From Pontibacter sp. E15-1 (GTDB lineage: Bacteria; Bacteroidota; Bacteroidia; Cytophagales; Hymenobacteraceae): 64,000 nucleotides of DNA. The first letter of the stretch is position 1. Every line of letters starts with the position of its first letter. Under the pieces are notes generated by a model. The model ran no database searches. It saw nothing but the letters and a program-made list of their open reading frames with translations, and was not told the origin of the DNA. The stretch lies in contig NZ_JAKVIR010000034.1 of NCBI RefSeq assembly GCF_022601975.1, forward strand, positions 1 through 64,000, given 5' to 3'. This document shows positions 25,617 to 33,296 of this stretch, piece by piece. The position numbers were made by a program, and so were the translations under genes.

Positions 25617-26300
25617 TTAGGCACCTGTCTTCTCAACCACATAGTTTAGGACGTCCCACTCGTCTGCTCCTTCGGGGAGATCTCTTTCGGCTATCTGAAC
25701 CAGCCTTTCCTCTCTGTTTGACATCGACAGCATGATTATGTGCATCCTAAAATATTCCCTGTCATCTATTTCAAACTCTGGATTTGATTTGTCTTTGTAG
25801 GCTTTCCACCTTTTGAGCCAATAGTCATCTTTGATCATCTTCTCCTCGAAGAGTATCTGCATGCCAAGGTGCTGCATCATCCGCTCAAACGCTTCCTTAG
25901 GGCCGAATTCATAGACCCGTCCGCCCAGAGGCGTAGCCTCATACGCTTCTCTGGTGGAAAAGCCCTTGGGTAAAAGTAACTCTAAGTGCTTGGCCTGCAA
26001 ATCTTCGTAGGGAACCATCCTATACATGGCTTCAACTATGATGTGCTCGGCGAGCAGCAGCATGAGTGAGAATCTGTCAACGAGGGACTTGAAGAACAGC
26101 TCTTCATTCTCATGGATGATCTCGTAAACAGGGATATCCAATAGCCGAGAGATGCTGATCAGCTTCTCGTAAGGAAGGCCGGTGCTGCCGGACTCCAGCT
26201 TGCTATAAGTGGACCTGGCCATCTACAGTTTGTCTGCCATGCTACTTTGCGTGATCTTCTTGCTTTTGCGGATCCTTTTGATAGTTTGGTTTATTTCCAT
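25617..26300 (-). pseudogene. XRE-family regulator with an amber stop inside the HTH
   Basis: The ATG at 26298-26300 opens MEINQTIKRIRKSKKITQSSMADKL, then TAG at 26223-26225, then MARSTYSKLESGSTGLPYEKLISISRLLDIPVYEII. Together these form a standard XRE helix-turn-helix in which the Gln that usually follows the 'MADKL' helix is a stop (CAG to TAG is one change). About 150 further residues contain no recognised domain. As read, only a 201-residue piece from 26222, without the first HTH helices, could be made. The 16-bp inverted repeat just upstream may be its operator. Confidence 0.75.
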
Positions 26301-26334
26301 GGTTGCTTTTTGAACAAATAAAGCGGGCCCATGG

Positions 26335-26407
26335 CAGACGGTAAAAAATGTTCTCTTTATTCATTTTTTACCGTCTGTTTGTTACACATTAATATATAAC
26401 AGACAGA
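26335..26407. promoter_or_regulatory. Two overlapping inverted repeats upstream of the XRE gene
   Basis: CAGACGGTAAAAAATG (26335-26350) and CATTTTTTACCGTCTG (26362-26377) form a perfect 16-bp inverted repeat with an 11-nt loop. CTGTTTGTTA and TAACAGACAG (about 26374-26407) form a second one with a single mismatch. The sites start 35 bp upstream of the XRE start codon. They could be operators for the XRE protein or a small hairpin RNA signal. Confidence 0.6.
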
Positions 26408-26626
26408 TAATCTAATGTCAGCTGATAGGCGCAATTATGTTTAATAGAAGCAGCTAAAACATGCGCCCTCGCGCAAATGGTGGCTCAGCTCGCTAAAGCG
26501 CAGCTAGGGAAAAGTTGTTTAAGGAAAGTGGGTATAGGCCTTTTATCTACCTGCTCAGGTCATTACCGGTTCACCGCCCCTCCGCTCCGGGCTCTATTTC
26601 TGGTGTAGTTGGTCGAAATGGCTATT

Positions 26627-26645
26627 GTACTCACAGTGTGAGTAC
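26627..26645. promoter_or_regulatory. 19-bp perfect palindrome upstream of the CsoR-type gene
   Basis: GTACTCACAGTGTGAGTAC is perfectly symmetrical around its central G. It lies about 110 bp upstream of the CsoR-type start and 60 bp upstream of its promoter. It may bind a dimeric regulator of either flanking gene; no function is established. Confidence 0.45.
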
Positions 26646-26706
26646 TCTTCAGATTCAAGCCCACTCCTTTGCGAAGGCTCTCCGCCACAAAATTTTAAAC
26701 AAATAA

Positions 26707-26740
26707 TTTGCAGGCCACCCCCCTACCCCAATTATATTTC
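26707..26740 (+). promoter_or_regulatory. Promoter with C-tract operator of the CsoR-type gene
   Basis: TTTG at 26707-26710, a 22-bp spacer and TATATTTC at 26733-26740 fit a Bacteroidota promoter (TAnnTTTG with one change). The spacer contains GGCCACCCCCCTACCCC (26713-26729), a C-tract element like those bound by CsoR/RcnR-type repressors. The same layout occurs at 27131-27164. Confidence 0.65.
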
Positions 26741-26755
26741 ACAAAATTGAAAAAC

Positions 26756-27121
26756 ATGCTACAAAAGGACTTGACTAGGGATATTAAAACCAGGTTGAAC
26801 ACCATCAAGGGACAACTGGACGGTATTATCAAAATGCTTGACAATGACAGAGCCCCTGAAGAGGTGCTGGTGCAGTTCAAGGCGGCTGGCAAAGCACTTA
26901 GCACCGCTCAATTCCTGCTGCTGGACGAGACTTTCAGAAAGTCCCTGGCCGCTAAGTTGTCAGAGACAATGGAAGCCTGCCCAGGAGACTGCGGGCAGGA
27001 AAACACCATAGAGCTGCTACGGAAGCAGTTTCCCGACCTGAACCATGATGAGCTGACAGCCAAAATGAAGGAGATTCAGGCGGTATATGACCAGATAAAG
27101 GAAAACCAGCAAAAAAGTTAG
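26756..27121 (+). CDS. CsoR/RcnR-family (DUF156) metal-responsive repressor lacking the canonical copper ligands
   Basis: From MLQKDLTRDIKTRLNTIKGQ the protein has 121 residues and the all-helical CsoR/RcnR/FrmR fold (GQLDGIIKMLDNDRAPEEVL). These tetrameric proteins repress promoters with C/G tracts and let go on metal or electrophile binding. The Cys-His-Cys ligand set of copper CsoR is absent: the positions read RAPEE and LLDETFRKS. Two Cys occur instead in an extended C-terminus (EACPGDCG, C75 and C79). So the effector may not be Cu(I), or the site has moved. It leads the plus-strand cluster with thioredoxin-like and Csp genes. Confidence 0.88.
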   Translation: MLQKDLTRDIKTRLNTIKGQLDGIIKMLDNDRAPEEVLVQFKAAGKALSTAQFLLLDETFRKSLAAKLSETMEACPGDCGQENTIELLRKQFPDLNHDELTAKMKEIQAVYDQIKENQQKS

Positions 27122-27130
27122 CTGCAATTG

Positions 27131-27164
27131 TTTGGAGCCCACCCCCGCCCCGACTGTAGCTTTG
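27131..27164 (+). promoter_or_regulatory. Promoter with C-tract operator of the Trx-Csp genes
   Basis: TTTG at 27131-27134, a 22-bp spacer and a perfect TAGCTTTG at 27157-27164. GCCCACCCCCGCCCCGAC (27137-27154) fills the spacer and resembles the C-tract of the regulator's own promoter. A repressor bound here would block polymerase. Assignment to the upstream CsoR-type protein is inferred. Confidence 0.7.
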
Positions 27165-27186
27165 TTTAAAATTAGAATTTACGACT

Positions 27187-27462
27187 ATGGCAAAGAGAAA
27201 AATAGAGTTGTTCACCGCAGGCTGCCCTGTTTGTGAGCCAGTAGTGGAAATGGTACAGTCAATGGCCTGTGAATCCTGTGACGTAACAATTTACAACCTC
27301 GCGGAACAGTGCGACACGAAAGAGTGCGTCAGCAAAGTGAAAGAGTATAACATTACCTCCCTTCCAGCGGTGGTAGTGAACGGAGAGCTGCTCTCCTGCT
27401 GCGCAGGCAGGGGGGTAAGCCGAGAGCAATTAGAAGCCGCCGGGATTGGCAACCCCGCTTAA
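27187..27462 (+). CDS. Cys-rich thioredoxin-like protein
   Basis: A 91-residue thioredoxin/glutaredoxin-fold protein with the active-site motif TAGCPVCEP (C13, C16) and a cis-Pro region ITSLPAVVVNGEL. It has six more Cys (MACESCDV, QCDTKECV, LLSCCAG), far more than a plain glutaredoxin, so it may also bind metal. No signal peptide, hence cytosolic. It lies behind its own C-tract promoter and 34 bp before the Csp gene. A job in reducing or passing metal to the Csp store is plausible but inferred. Confidence 0.82.
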   Translation: MAKRKIELFTAGCPVCEPVVEMVQSMACESCDVTIYNLAEQCDTKECVSKVKEYNITSLPAVVVNGELLSCCAGRGVSREQLEAAGIGNPA

Positions 27463-27496
27463 ACCGTTTGGATCAATAAACCCAAAACCATAAGCC

Positions 27497-27823
27497 ATGA
27501 AAAAAATCAGCCAAGAAATGCAGTCCTGCATAGATTCCTGTTACAGTGCAGTTACAGCCAGCAGAGTTTGCTTAGACGAGCACCTGGGAGAGCCTGACAT
27601 GAAGAGATGCCACAAGTTGTGTCTGGACACGATTGCCATTGCCACCGCCTGTGCAGGCATGTGCGCAGCCAAGTCAGACTATGTGGGGCAGGTAAGCAGG
27701 GTGTGCGCCCAGGTATGCAGGGATTGCGCAGATGAGTGCGCCAAGTTCAATAGCGAAGTGTGCCGGGAGTGCGCTCAAATTTGTAGGGAGTGTGCCGACA
27801 AATGCGAGGCGATGGCTGCTTAA
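27497..27823 (+). CDS. Four-helix-bundle copper storage protein (Csp/DUF326 type)
   Basis: A 108-residue protein with 16 Cys arranged as CxxxC and CxxC along helices (CIDSCYSAV, CHKLCLDTIAIATACAGMC, CAQVCRDCADECAK, CRECAQICRECADKC). This is the pattern of Csp proteins, whose Cys-lined helix bundles hold many Cu(I) ions. There is no signal peptide, so it would be the cytosolic Csp3-like form. It is cotranscribed with the thioredoxin-like gene and probably repressed by the upstream CsoR-type protein. Confidence 0.92.
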   Translation: MKKISQEMQSCIDSCYSAVTASRVCLDEHLGEPDMKRCHKLCLDTIAIATACAGMCAAKSDYVGQVSRVCAQVCRDCADECAKFNSEVCRECAQICRECADKCEAMAA

Positions 27824-27899
27824 ATCCACAGGCAAGGTACGGTTGCTTTGTATAACCAGCTTTGTTGCCTGCCCGACAGAGCGCTTAATGATTGATATT

Positions 27900-28058
27900 A
27901 TGAAACGTAGACTATTTGGACTTGTGACCGCCGCGGCGATTTTTGCAGGCGGTGCGGCTTTCGCCTTTGGCGGGGGCGAGGCGGAGTGCCCGTTGAAGGG
28001 GACGCCGGACTGCCCGTTAACAGAGAAAACGGCGGAAGTGCCTGATTGCTGCAGGTAA
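27900..28058 (+). CDS. Small exported Cys-containing protein
   Basis: A 52-residue protein beginning MKRRLFGLVTAAAIFAGGAA with a clear signal peptide (cleavage near AFAFGGG). The mature part is only about 30 residues with Cys in AECPLKGTPDCPL and a final PDCCR. An ATG at 27888 would add four residues. It follows the Csp gene by 76 bp and is closed by a strong terminator. It probably binds metal in the periplasm, but the family is not recognised. Confidence 0.65.
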   Translation: MKRRLFGLVTAAAIFAGGAAFAFGGGEAECPLKGTPDCPLTEKTAEVPDCCR

Positions 28059-28072
28059 AAGTAAAAACAGGG

Positions 28073-28112
28073 AAAAGGAGAGAGCGGCTACATGGGCCGC
28101 TCTCTCCTTTTT
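28073..28112. terminator. Strong bidirectional terminator
   Basis: A 16-bp perfect stem (AAAAGGAGAGAGCGGC at 28073-28088 and its complement at 28096-28111) with a 7-nt loop, followed by T on the plus strand and by a T run on the minus strand. It separates the convergent copper cluster and PepSY gene. Confidence 0.9.
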
Positions 28113-28226
28113 CACAGGTTCATATGCCAGGGGGCCACGCGGGTGGGGCAGGGCAGCAAGCGTGCCGTACACAAAGCAACAGGTTTCGGAGCCGCTGCCC
28201 CATACAATGTGCATGAAACGGCTTTA

Positions 28227-29360
28227 TTATGACAAAGGCCTGACAGGGGCCGGGTGGGCCGGGACTGCTCTTCTTTGCGGTGTCCCTCGGTCAGGCCTTC
28301 TGCCGCGCAGCCTCCACACAAGGAAGCCGGAAACAGCCAGAATGCCTGGCAGCATGCCAAAGGAACTGTAAAGCAGCTTCACCCACAGCCCTGCATAATC
28401 GCCAAAGTGCAGCGGCTTGAGTACCGTCACCCACCTCCTGTGCCAGGGCGTGTCCCGCACGAAGCTTGTCCCCTTCACCTTGCCTGTGCTTAAATCCACC
28501 TGCAGGCTGCTGTAGGTGGCGCCGTAGTAGGCAGGGTCTGAGTTCAGCCTCCCAAGCACGGAGAGGGTTCCGCCGGAGAAGCGCAGGTAGTTGACCTCGA
28601 AGCTCGGGTAGTCCTCCTTTACCTGCCTGAGCACAGCATCCACAGAGACCGTGGCTGGGGAATCATCCTCTACCGTGCTGCTCGGGGCAAGGGCGCTCTG
28701 CACAATGGTGAAGGCGATGTAGGTGCCGGTGACGCTGATTATCAGGTTGAACACCAGGCTCCACACCCCCACCACCCGGTGCAGGCCGGAGAAAAAAGAG
28801 CGCCTGCTCTTAAAGGACACGCGCTGCCTGAAGGAAAGCACCCTCAGGATAGACCTGCGGTAGAGAAGGAAGCCGGTGAGGGTCAGCAGGATGAGGGCGA
28901 TGCCGCCCAGAAGCACGATTATCTTACCTGCCGTCCCTGACAGCAGGTTATAGTGGATGTCCAGCAACACGTGCACCAGGCGCTTTTCTGCGTGCCGCAC
29001 CGTCGCCATCGTCTGGCCTGTCTCCGGGTGCACAAAGACCCACCGCCGGGAGCCACCCTCGCGCAGCTCATACTTCAGGGCCTCCAGCGGCCCCTCCGGC
29101 AGGCCAGGCACCCGGATGTCAGCGCCGGGGTTCTCCTCCCTGATGCGCCCAAGGGAACTGTCTATCCTCAGCCCGGAGGCAGGCTCCTCCAGAGTGGACA
29201 GGTGCGCGAACTGCGCGTGGTCAATGTCGTGGTGGAACACCAGCACCGAGCCCGTGAGGCTTGAGACAAGGAGAAACACCCCCGCCGCCAGCCCCAGCCA
29301 GTGATGGAGGGAGAATGCCCTTTGAACAGTGTTCCTCTGATTCTTTTGCCGCTTATTCAT
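28227..29360 (-). CDS. PepSY-domain membrane protein (iron-uptake associated)
   Basis: A 377-residue PepSY_TM protein with four membrane helices: WLGLAAGVFLLVSSLTGSVLVF near 20, IIVLLGGIALILLTLTGFLLY near 150, VVGVWSLVFNLIISVTGTYIAF near 200 and LLYSSFGMLPGILAVSGFLVW near 340. Conserved signatures are LHHWLGL, HHDID, DIHYNLL, LHRVVGVWSL and LHFGDYAGLWVKLLY. Such proteins reside in the inner membrane beside siderophore receptors and are thought to reduce or release iron. It is divergent from the TonB receptor and shares its control region. Confidence 0.88.
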   Translation of the reverse strand: MNKRQKNQRNTVQRAFSLHHWLGLAAGVFLLVSSLTGSVLVFHHDIDHAQFAHLSTLEEPASGLRIDSSLGRIREENPGADIRVPGLPEGPLEALKYELREGGSRRWVFVHPETGQTMATVRHAEKRLVHVLLDIHYNLLSGTAGKIIVLLGGIALILLTLTGFLLYRRSILRVLSFRQRVSFKSRRSFFSGLHRVVGVWSLVFNLIISVTGTYIAFTIVQSALAPSSTVEDDSPATVSVDAVLRQVKEDYPSFEVNYLRFSGGTLSVLGRLNSDPAYYGATYSSLQVDLSTGKVKGTSFVRDTPWHRRWVTVLKPLHFGDYAGLWVKLLYSSFGMLPGILAVSGFLVWRLRGRRPDRGTPQRRAVPAHPAPVRPLS

Positions 29361-29457
29361 CTTCTTGAGCTGATTTTAATCACCTGCCGTCAACTGACCA
29401 CCACAGGGGGAAGGCTCGCAACAAAACTAAGGGGAAATCAAAACAAGACAAAGGTTG

Positions 29458-29544
29458 TTTAGAATTAATCTAAATAAAGGTTTGGGTTTTTGCAATTCGT
29501 TCTTACTTTTGCCCATATCGATTATTTATAATTATTCTAAATAA
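29458..29544 (+). promoter_or_regulatory. Promoter and two Fur-like boxes of the TonB receptor
   Basis: TTTG at 29481-29484, a 19-bp spacer and TACTTTTG at 29504-29511 match the Bacteroidota promoter exactly. It is flanked by two near-palindromes of Fur type, TTTAGAATTAATCTAAATA (29458-29476) and TTATTTATAATTATTCTAAATAA (29522-29544). Iron-bound Fur at these sites would shut the divergent pair. Confidence 0.7.
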
Positions 29545-29551
29545 CAAAATT

Positions 29552-31912
29552 ATGAAGAGAATTTTATCGCTACTGATCGCTTGCATCTGCCTTTCGGTCA
29601 GCGCCATTGCGCAGACGGGTAGCATCAGGGGAACAGTATTCGACACAAACAGGGAGCCTGTTCCATTCAGCAGCGTGTTTCTGCAAGGCACGAACACCGG
29701 TGCCACCACCGACGAAGAGGGGGCCTTTGTCCTGGAGGGGGTGAAGCCCGGCGAGCACCGCCTGGTGGTCTCGGCCGTGGGTTTCCAGCGGGAGTCAGTC
29801 ACCGTGCGGGTAACAGAAGGAGAAGCATCCGGGGTGCGGGTGAGCCTGGAGCAGGCCCAGCAGGGGCTGAGCGAGGTGGTGGTCTCGGCCAGCCGCACGC
29901 CCGAGACCATCGACCAGGTTCCCTCCTCCATCACCGTGCTCTCCAGGAAGGCGATAGAGGAGGACATGCTGGTGAGCAGCAACCTGACCGACATCCTGAG
30001 CAACAGAGTGCCGGGCCTCGCGCCCAGCACGGGCACCAGCAGCAACTGGGGCCAGACCCTGCGGGGCAGGGCCATGCTGGTGATGATCGACGGGGTGCCG
30101 CAGTCCACGCCGCTTCGTAATGGCGCGGTGGACCTGCGCGCCCTGGACCCGGACGCCGTCGAGCGGATCGAGGTGATCAAGGGGGCCACCGCCATTTACG
30201 GCAACGGAGCCGCCGGAGGGCTCATCAACTACATCACCAGGACGCCGCGCCAGCAGAAGGCGCTCTCTTCCAGAACCACTGTCGGCACGGGCGGCTCCCT
30301 GGTGGAGGCAGACAACAGCATCGGGGCCAGGGTGAGCCAGATGTTCTATGGCAAGACCGGCAAGTTCGACTACGTGGTGAGCGGTGCCTATGAGCAGACG
30401 GGGGAGTGGAAGGACGCCGAGGGCGATGTGCTCCCGCCGGATTACGGCCTGGGGGAGACAGACTCCTACAACGGCTTTGTGAAGCTGGGCTACGATTTCA
30501 CGCCTTTCAACCGCCTGCAGCTGACCTACAACTACTACAGCAGCGAGCAGAAGACGAACTACCTCCCCGAGTACGGCAATTACGAGACCAGGCAGAAGAC
30601 AAGAGCCGTGCTGGGCGAGACGCAGGGCGTTCCGCAGGGCGTCAGGGGTAACCACAACCTGAGCCTGCGCCTCTCCGGCGAGCACGCCTTCCTGAACAGC
30701 CGCTACGAGGCGGATGCCTATTACCAAGCAGTGGACAACGTGTTCTTCTGGTCCCCCGTCTTCGAGAACGGCGGCCAGTCGATGATCTCCTCAGAGAAGA
30801 AAGGCGCCCGGATCCTGTTCAGCACGCCCTACAAAATAAGCGGCAGCCTGGACGGAGACGTCACCTACGGCTTGGACGTGCTCAACGACATCACCTCTCA
30901 GCCGCTGGTAGACGGCAGGACGTGGGTGCCGGAGATGGACATGCTCAACCTGGCCCCTTTCGTGCAGCTTAAAACCACAATCGCAGAGGACCTCATATTC
31001 AAGGGTGGCTTCAGAGTGGAGAAAGTGAGCATCTCCGTGGATGACTATACCACCCTGCGAACGGTGAACACGAAGACCGGGGAAATTGACAACCCGGGCT
31101 TTGCCGTGAAGGGCGGCGAACTCGGCTACAACGCCTACCTGTTCAACACCGGCCTGCGCTACAACAGGAGCGCGTACTTCACCCCCTACGCCAGCTTCTC
31201 GCAGGGTTTCTCTGTGGCCGACATCGGTGTGCTGCTGCGTTCGGCGAGGGTGGACGACATCGGCAAGATCAGCACCGAGGCCATCGTGATCAACAACTAC
31301 GAGGCGGGCTTTGTGAGCAAGCTCGGCAAGCTGCGGCTGGAGGGAGTCGGTTTTGTGAGCACCTCCGAGTTGGGGGCGAGCGGCCTCTACAAGGACGGCG
31401 TGTTCGTGGTGATACGCACGCCGGAGCGGATCCACGGCTTCGAGGCGACGGCCGACGCGGCGGTGCTGGAGAACCTCTCCATAGGGGCGACTTTCTCCTA
31501 TGTGGAGGGAAAGATAGATGCAAATGAAAACGGCAGTTTCAAGGATGAAGAGGACGTGTACCTGGGCGGTGAGCGGATATCCCCTCCCAAATACACGGCT
31601 TACCTGCGCTACGCGCTGCTGGAAAACAGGCTGTTGTTCAACCTGCAGTACACGGGTATTGGCGCAAGGGAAAGGTTCGAATTGAACGAGAAAGGCACCT
31701 ACAGCTTCTACCAGGGGCCGGTGGAGCCTTACCGGCTGGTGAACCTGTCGGCCAGTTACAGGCTCACCAAGAGCACTTCCTTCAACGTGGGGGTGGAGAA
31801 CCTGCTCAACGAGGACTACTTCCCCGCCCGCTCCCAGTGGTTCACGGGAACGAACCTGTACACGAAGGGCAAGGGGGCTGCCTTCAATGTCTCTATGGTT
31901 GTAGAGTTATAG
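29552..31912 (+). CDS. TonB-dependent siderophore-type receptor
   Basis: A 786-residue outer-membrane receptor with a signal peptide (MKRILSLLIACICLSVSAIA). A carboxypeptidase-regulatory-like domain (about 24-105, GSIRGTVFDTNREPVPFSSVFLQGT) comes first. The plug (SRTPETIDQVPSSITVLSRKAIEED, GATAIYGNGAAGGLINYITRTP) and a C-terminal beta-barrel with receptor-like repeats (YTPYASFSQGFSVADIG-type, FNVGVENLLNEDYFPARSQWF) follow. It imports a ferric siderophore with TonB energy. Pairing with a PepSY protein and Fur-like boxes supports iron. The exact siderophore is unknown. Confidence 0.9.
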   Translation: MKRILSLLIACICLSVSAIAQTGSIRGTVFDTNREPVPFSSVFLQGTNTGATTDEEGAFVLEGVKPGEHRLVVSAVGFQRESVTVRVTEGEASGVRVSLEQAQQGLSEVVVSASRTPETIDQVPSSITVLSRKAIEEDMLVSSNLTDILSNRVPGLAPSTGTSSNWGQTLRGRAMLVMIDGVPQSTPLRNGAVDLRALDPDAVERIEVIKGATAIYGNGAAGGLINYITRTPRQQKALSSRTTVGTGGSLVEADNSIGARVSQMFYGKTGKFDYVVSGAYEQTGEWKDAEGDVLPPDYGLGETDSYNGFVKLGYDFTPFNRLQLTYNYYSSEQKTNYLPEYGNYETRQKTRAVLGETQGVPQGVRGNHNLSLRLSGEHAFLNSRYEADAYYQAVDNVFFWSPVFENGGQSMISSEKKGARILFSTPYKISGSLDGDVTYGLDVLNDITSQPLVDGRTWVPEMDMLNLAPFVQLKTTIAEDLIFKGGFRVEKVSISVDDYTTLRTVNTKTGEIDNPGFAVKGGELGYNAYLFNTGLRYNRSAYFTPYASFSQGFSVADIGVLLRSARVDDIGKISTEAIVINNYEAGFVSKLGKLRLEGVGFVSTSELGASGLYKDGVFVVIRTPERIHGFEATADAAVLENLSIGATFSYVEGKIDANENGSFKDEEDVYLGGERISPPKYTAYLRYALLENRLLFNLQYTGIGARERFELNEKGTYSFYQGPVEPYRLVNLSASYRLTKSTSFNVGVENLLNEDYFPARSQWFTGTNLYTKGKGAAFNVSMVVEL

Positions 31913-31931
31913 TAAGTGTTCGTTAGTGAGA

Positions 31932-31963
31932 AAGCAGAGTCCTGTCATTGAAGGGCTCTGCTT
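31932..31963 (+). terminator. Terminator of the TonB receptor gene
   Basis: AAGCAGAGTCC (31932-31942) pairs with GGGCTCTGCTT (31953-31963) with one mismatch, followed by ACTTT. It starts 20 bases after the receptor's stop codon. Confidence 0.7.
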
Positions 31964-32118
31964 ACTTTACCAGAATATGGGCACTAAATGTACTTAGGCC
32001 GCGGTTTGTTGGCTCCCTCCTGAAGCTCTTTCCGGGCAAGCTGCGGAGACAGGCAAGCTGTAGTTTCTGACAATTAATTCATCTGACAGGACAGTAGCGT
32101 CCTCAACAAAAAAGCTTT

Positions 32119-32436
32119 ATGTGCGATACCCGAACCCTGAGCAGTAGAAACAGTGTCTGTGTCAGCCACTGCGTGGGCTGTAAGTTCATTTACCTGTGGC
32201 ATAATAACCTGATCATGAACTTTACCCCGGAGCAGTTCCATTCCTTCAGAAACCTTATCAGCGGCTATGACTTTGACGAGGGTGCCGTGCCTTTCCCGGA
32301 CGGGGCGGAGCGCATCATGGTGCGCATGCCGAGCAAGGATATAAGTATGGCCTTTATGGAAGAGGAGTGGGAGCGCCTCAAGGAAGTAGTTGAGGAGGCG
32401 CTCTACATGCGGGAGGTGTATGAGCTGCTTGGATAG
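32119..32436 (+). CDS. DUF6686-like small conserved protein
   Basis: A 105-residue soluble protein starting MCDTRTLSSRNSVCVSHCVG with a CxxC-like HCVGCKFIYLWHNN, then FTPEQFHSFRNLI and a helical C-terminus ending YMREVYELLG. This matches a family conserved in Hymenobacter and Pontibacter, where the first Cys-His segment may hold a metal. No function is known. It stands alone between the iron receptor and an unrelated hypothetical gene. Confidence 0.78.
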   Translation: MCDTRTLSSRNSVCVSHCVGCKFIYLWHNNLIMNFTPEQFHSFRNLISGYDFDEGAVPFPDGAERIMVRMPSKDISMAFMEEEWERLKEVVEEALYMREVYELLG

Positions 32437-32784
32437 CTTAATTACCAAGCAGAAACAAGCTCTCAGGTGAGAGCTAAAACAAGGGTTGCACAACATGCTT
32501 CAGTGGATATGCTTCTGTATGCACTTATCTATCGCTTCTTGGCTTTCGCTGGCTGGGTACATCACTTTGAATTTCCGGAGTTGCTATCCCGGGTGTCAAA
32601 GTATCAGCCGCTACGATTAGCTGAAAAAGTGGCGGCACTGCTTTTGTCCCATATAGAAGAGCGATGAACAAAGGGCCGCCGCTTGCGCCTGCCTATCTCA
32701 TTACTGTATCATGTCCATAAATTGGGAGTACCTCTAAAAGGCCCTGTTTATCGTAACGAAGCTTATGGGACGCTGTATTGCTAC
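32437..32784. other. Intergenic stretch without a clear gene
   Basis: A 66-codon open frame on the plus strand (32467-32667) ends AEKVAALLLSHIEER but has no recognised family or ribosome binding site, so it is not called. Nothing else in the 348 bp is convincing; it may hold the 3' ends of two convergent transcripts. Confidence 0.4.
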
Positions 32785-33042
32785 TCAGAAAATGCTTTGT
32801 GTCATTTCTAATAGATTGATAGAGGTTACATAGGGCTCAAGCGCCCTTCTGCTGTCCAGGCCCCGTACCAGACTTATAAAATCAGTCTGTGGGTTAGACC
32901 ATACCCCAGCGAAGAAGCTTCCCATGTCATATATCTCAATATGATACCCCCTTCTGCCGCGGTGGGCCAGCAAAGCGCCGTGCGCCCAAACGATTTCCAA
33001 TCTTCCGGCTAAGGAATGGCTGTTGAAGAGGGAGAGGTTCAT
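32785..33042 (-). CDS. Small conserved hypothetical protein
   Basis: An 85-residue soluble protein, MNLSLFNSHSLAGRLEIVWA, then HGALLAHRGRRGYHIEIYDMGSFFAGVW and a C-terminal LDSRRALEPYVTSINL. The pattern 'W(A)HG..LA.R....Y.I.LY.MG.FFAEVWY' recurs in short Hymenobacteraceae proteins of unknown function, so the frame is likely real. No domain, signal or membrane helix is visible. Confidence 0.7.
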   Translation of the reverse strand: MNLSLFNSHSLAGRLEIVWAHGALLAHRGRRGYHIEIYDMGSFFAGVWSNPQTDFISLVRGLDSRRALEPYVTSINLLEMTQSIF

Positions 33043-33296
33043 GACACCTATACGTAAGATAGGAAAAGGGAAGCCAGTCTTACAGGCATACAGCTTTATC
33101 CCTGAATAGGGGCTGTGATGCTAATCTTTTGGCCCGATAACGGAAGTTATGTTCACCAGAATCTGTTAGTAGTTCCTTGCTGCCTGGCTGTTGCTAATCG
33201 TTGCTCTGACGTAGTTGACGTTCGTTGCCGGTATCAGAGGTGCGGTTGATGCCCTTGTCACTGCGTTTTCGCCTGCCTACCGCAAACGTATCTTAT

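Noticed and set aside
32467-32667. 66-codon plus-strand frame
   Set aside because: No ribosome binding site, no recognised family and no conserved pattern; kept only as a remark for the intergenic stretch.
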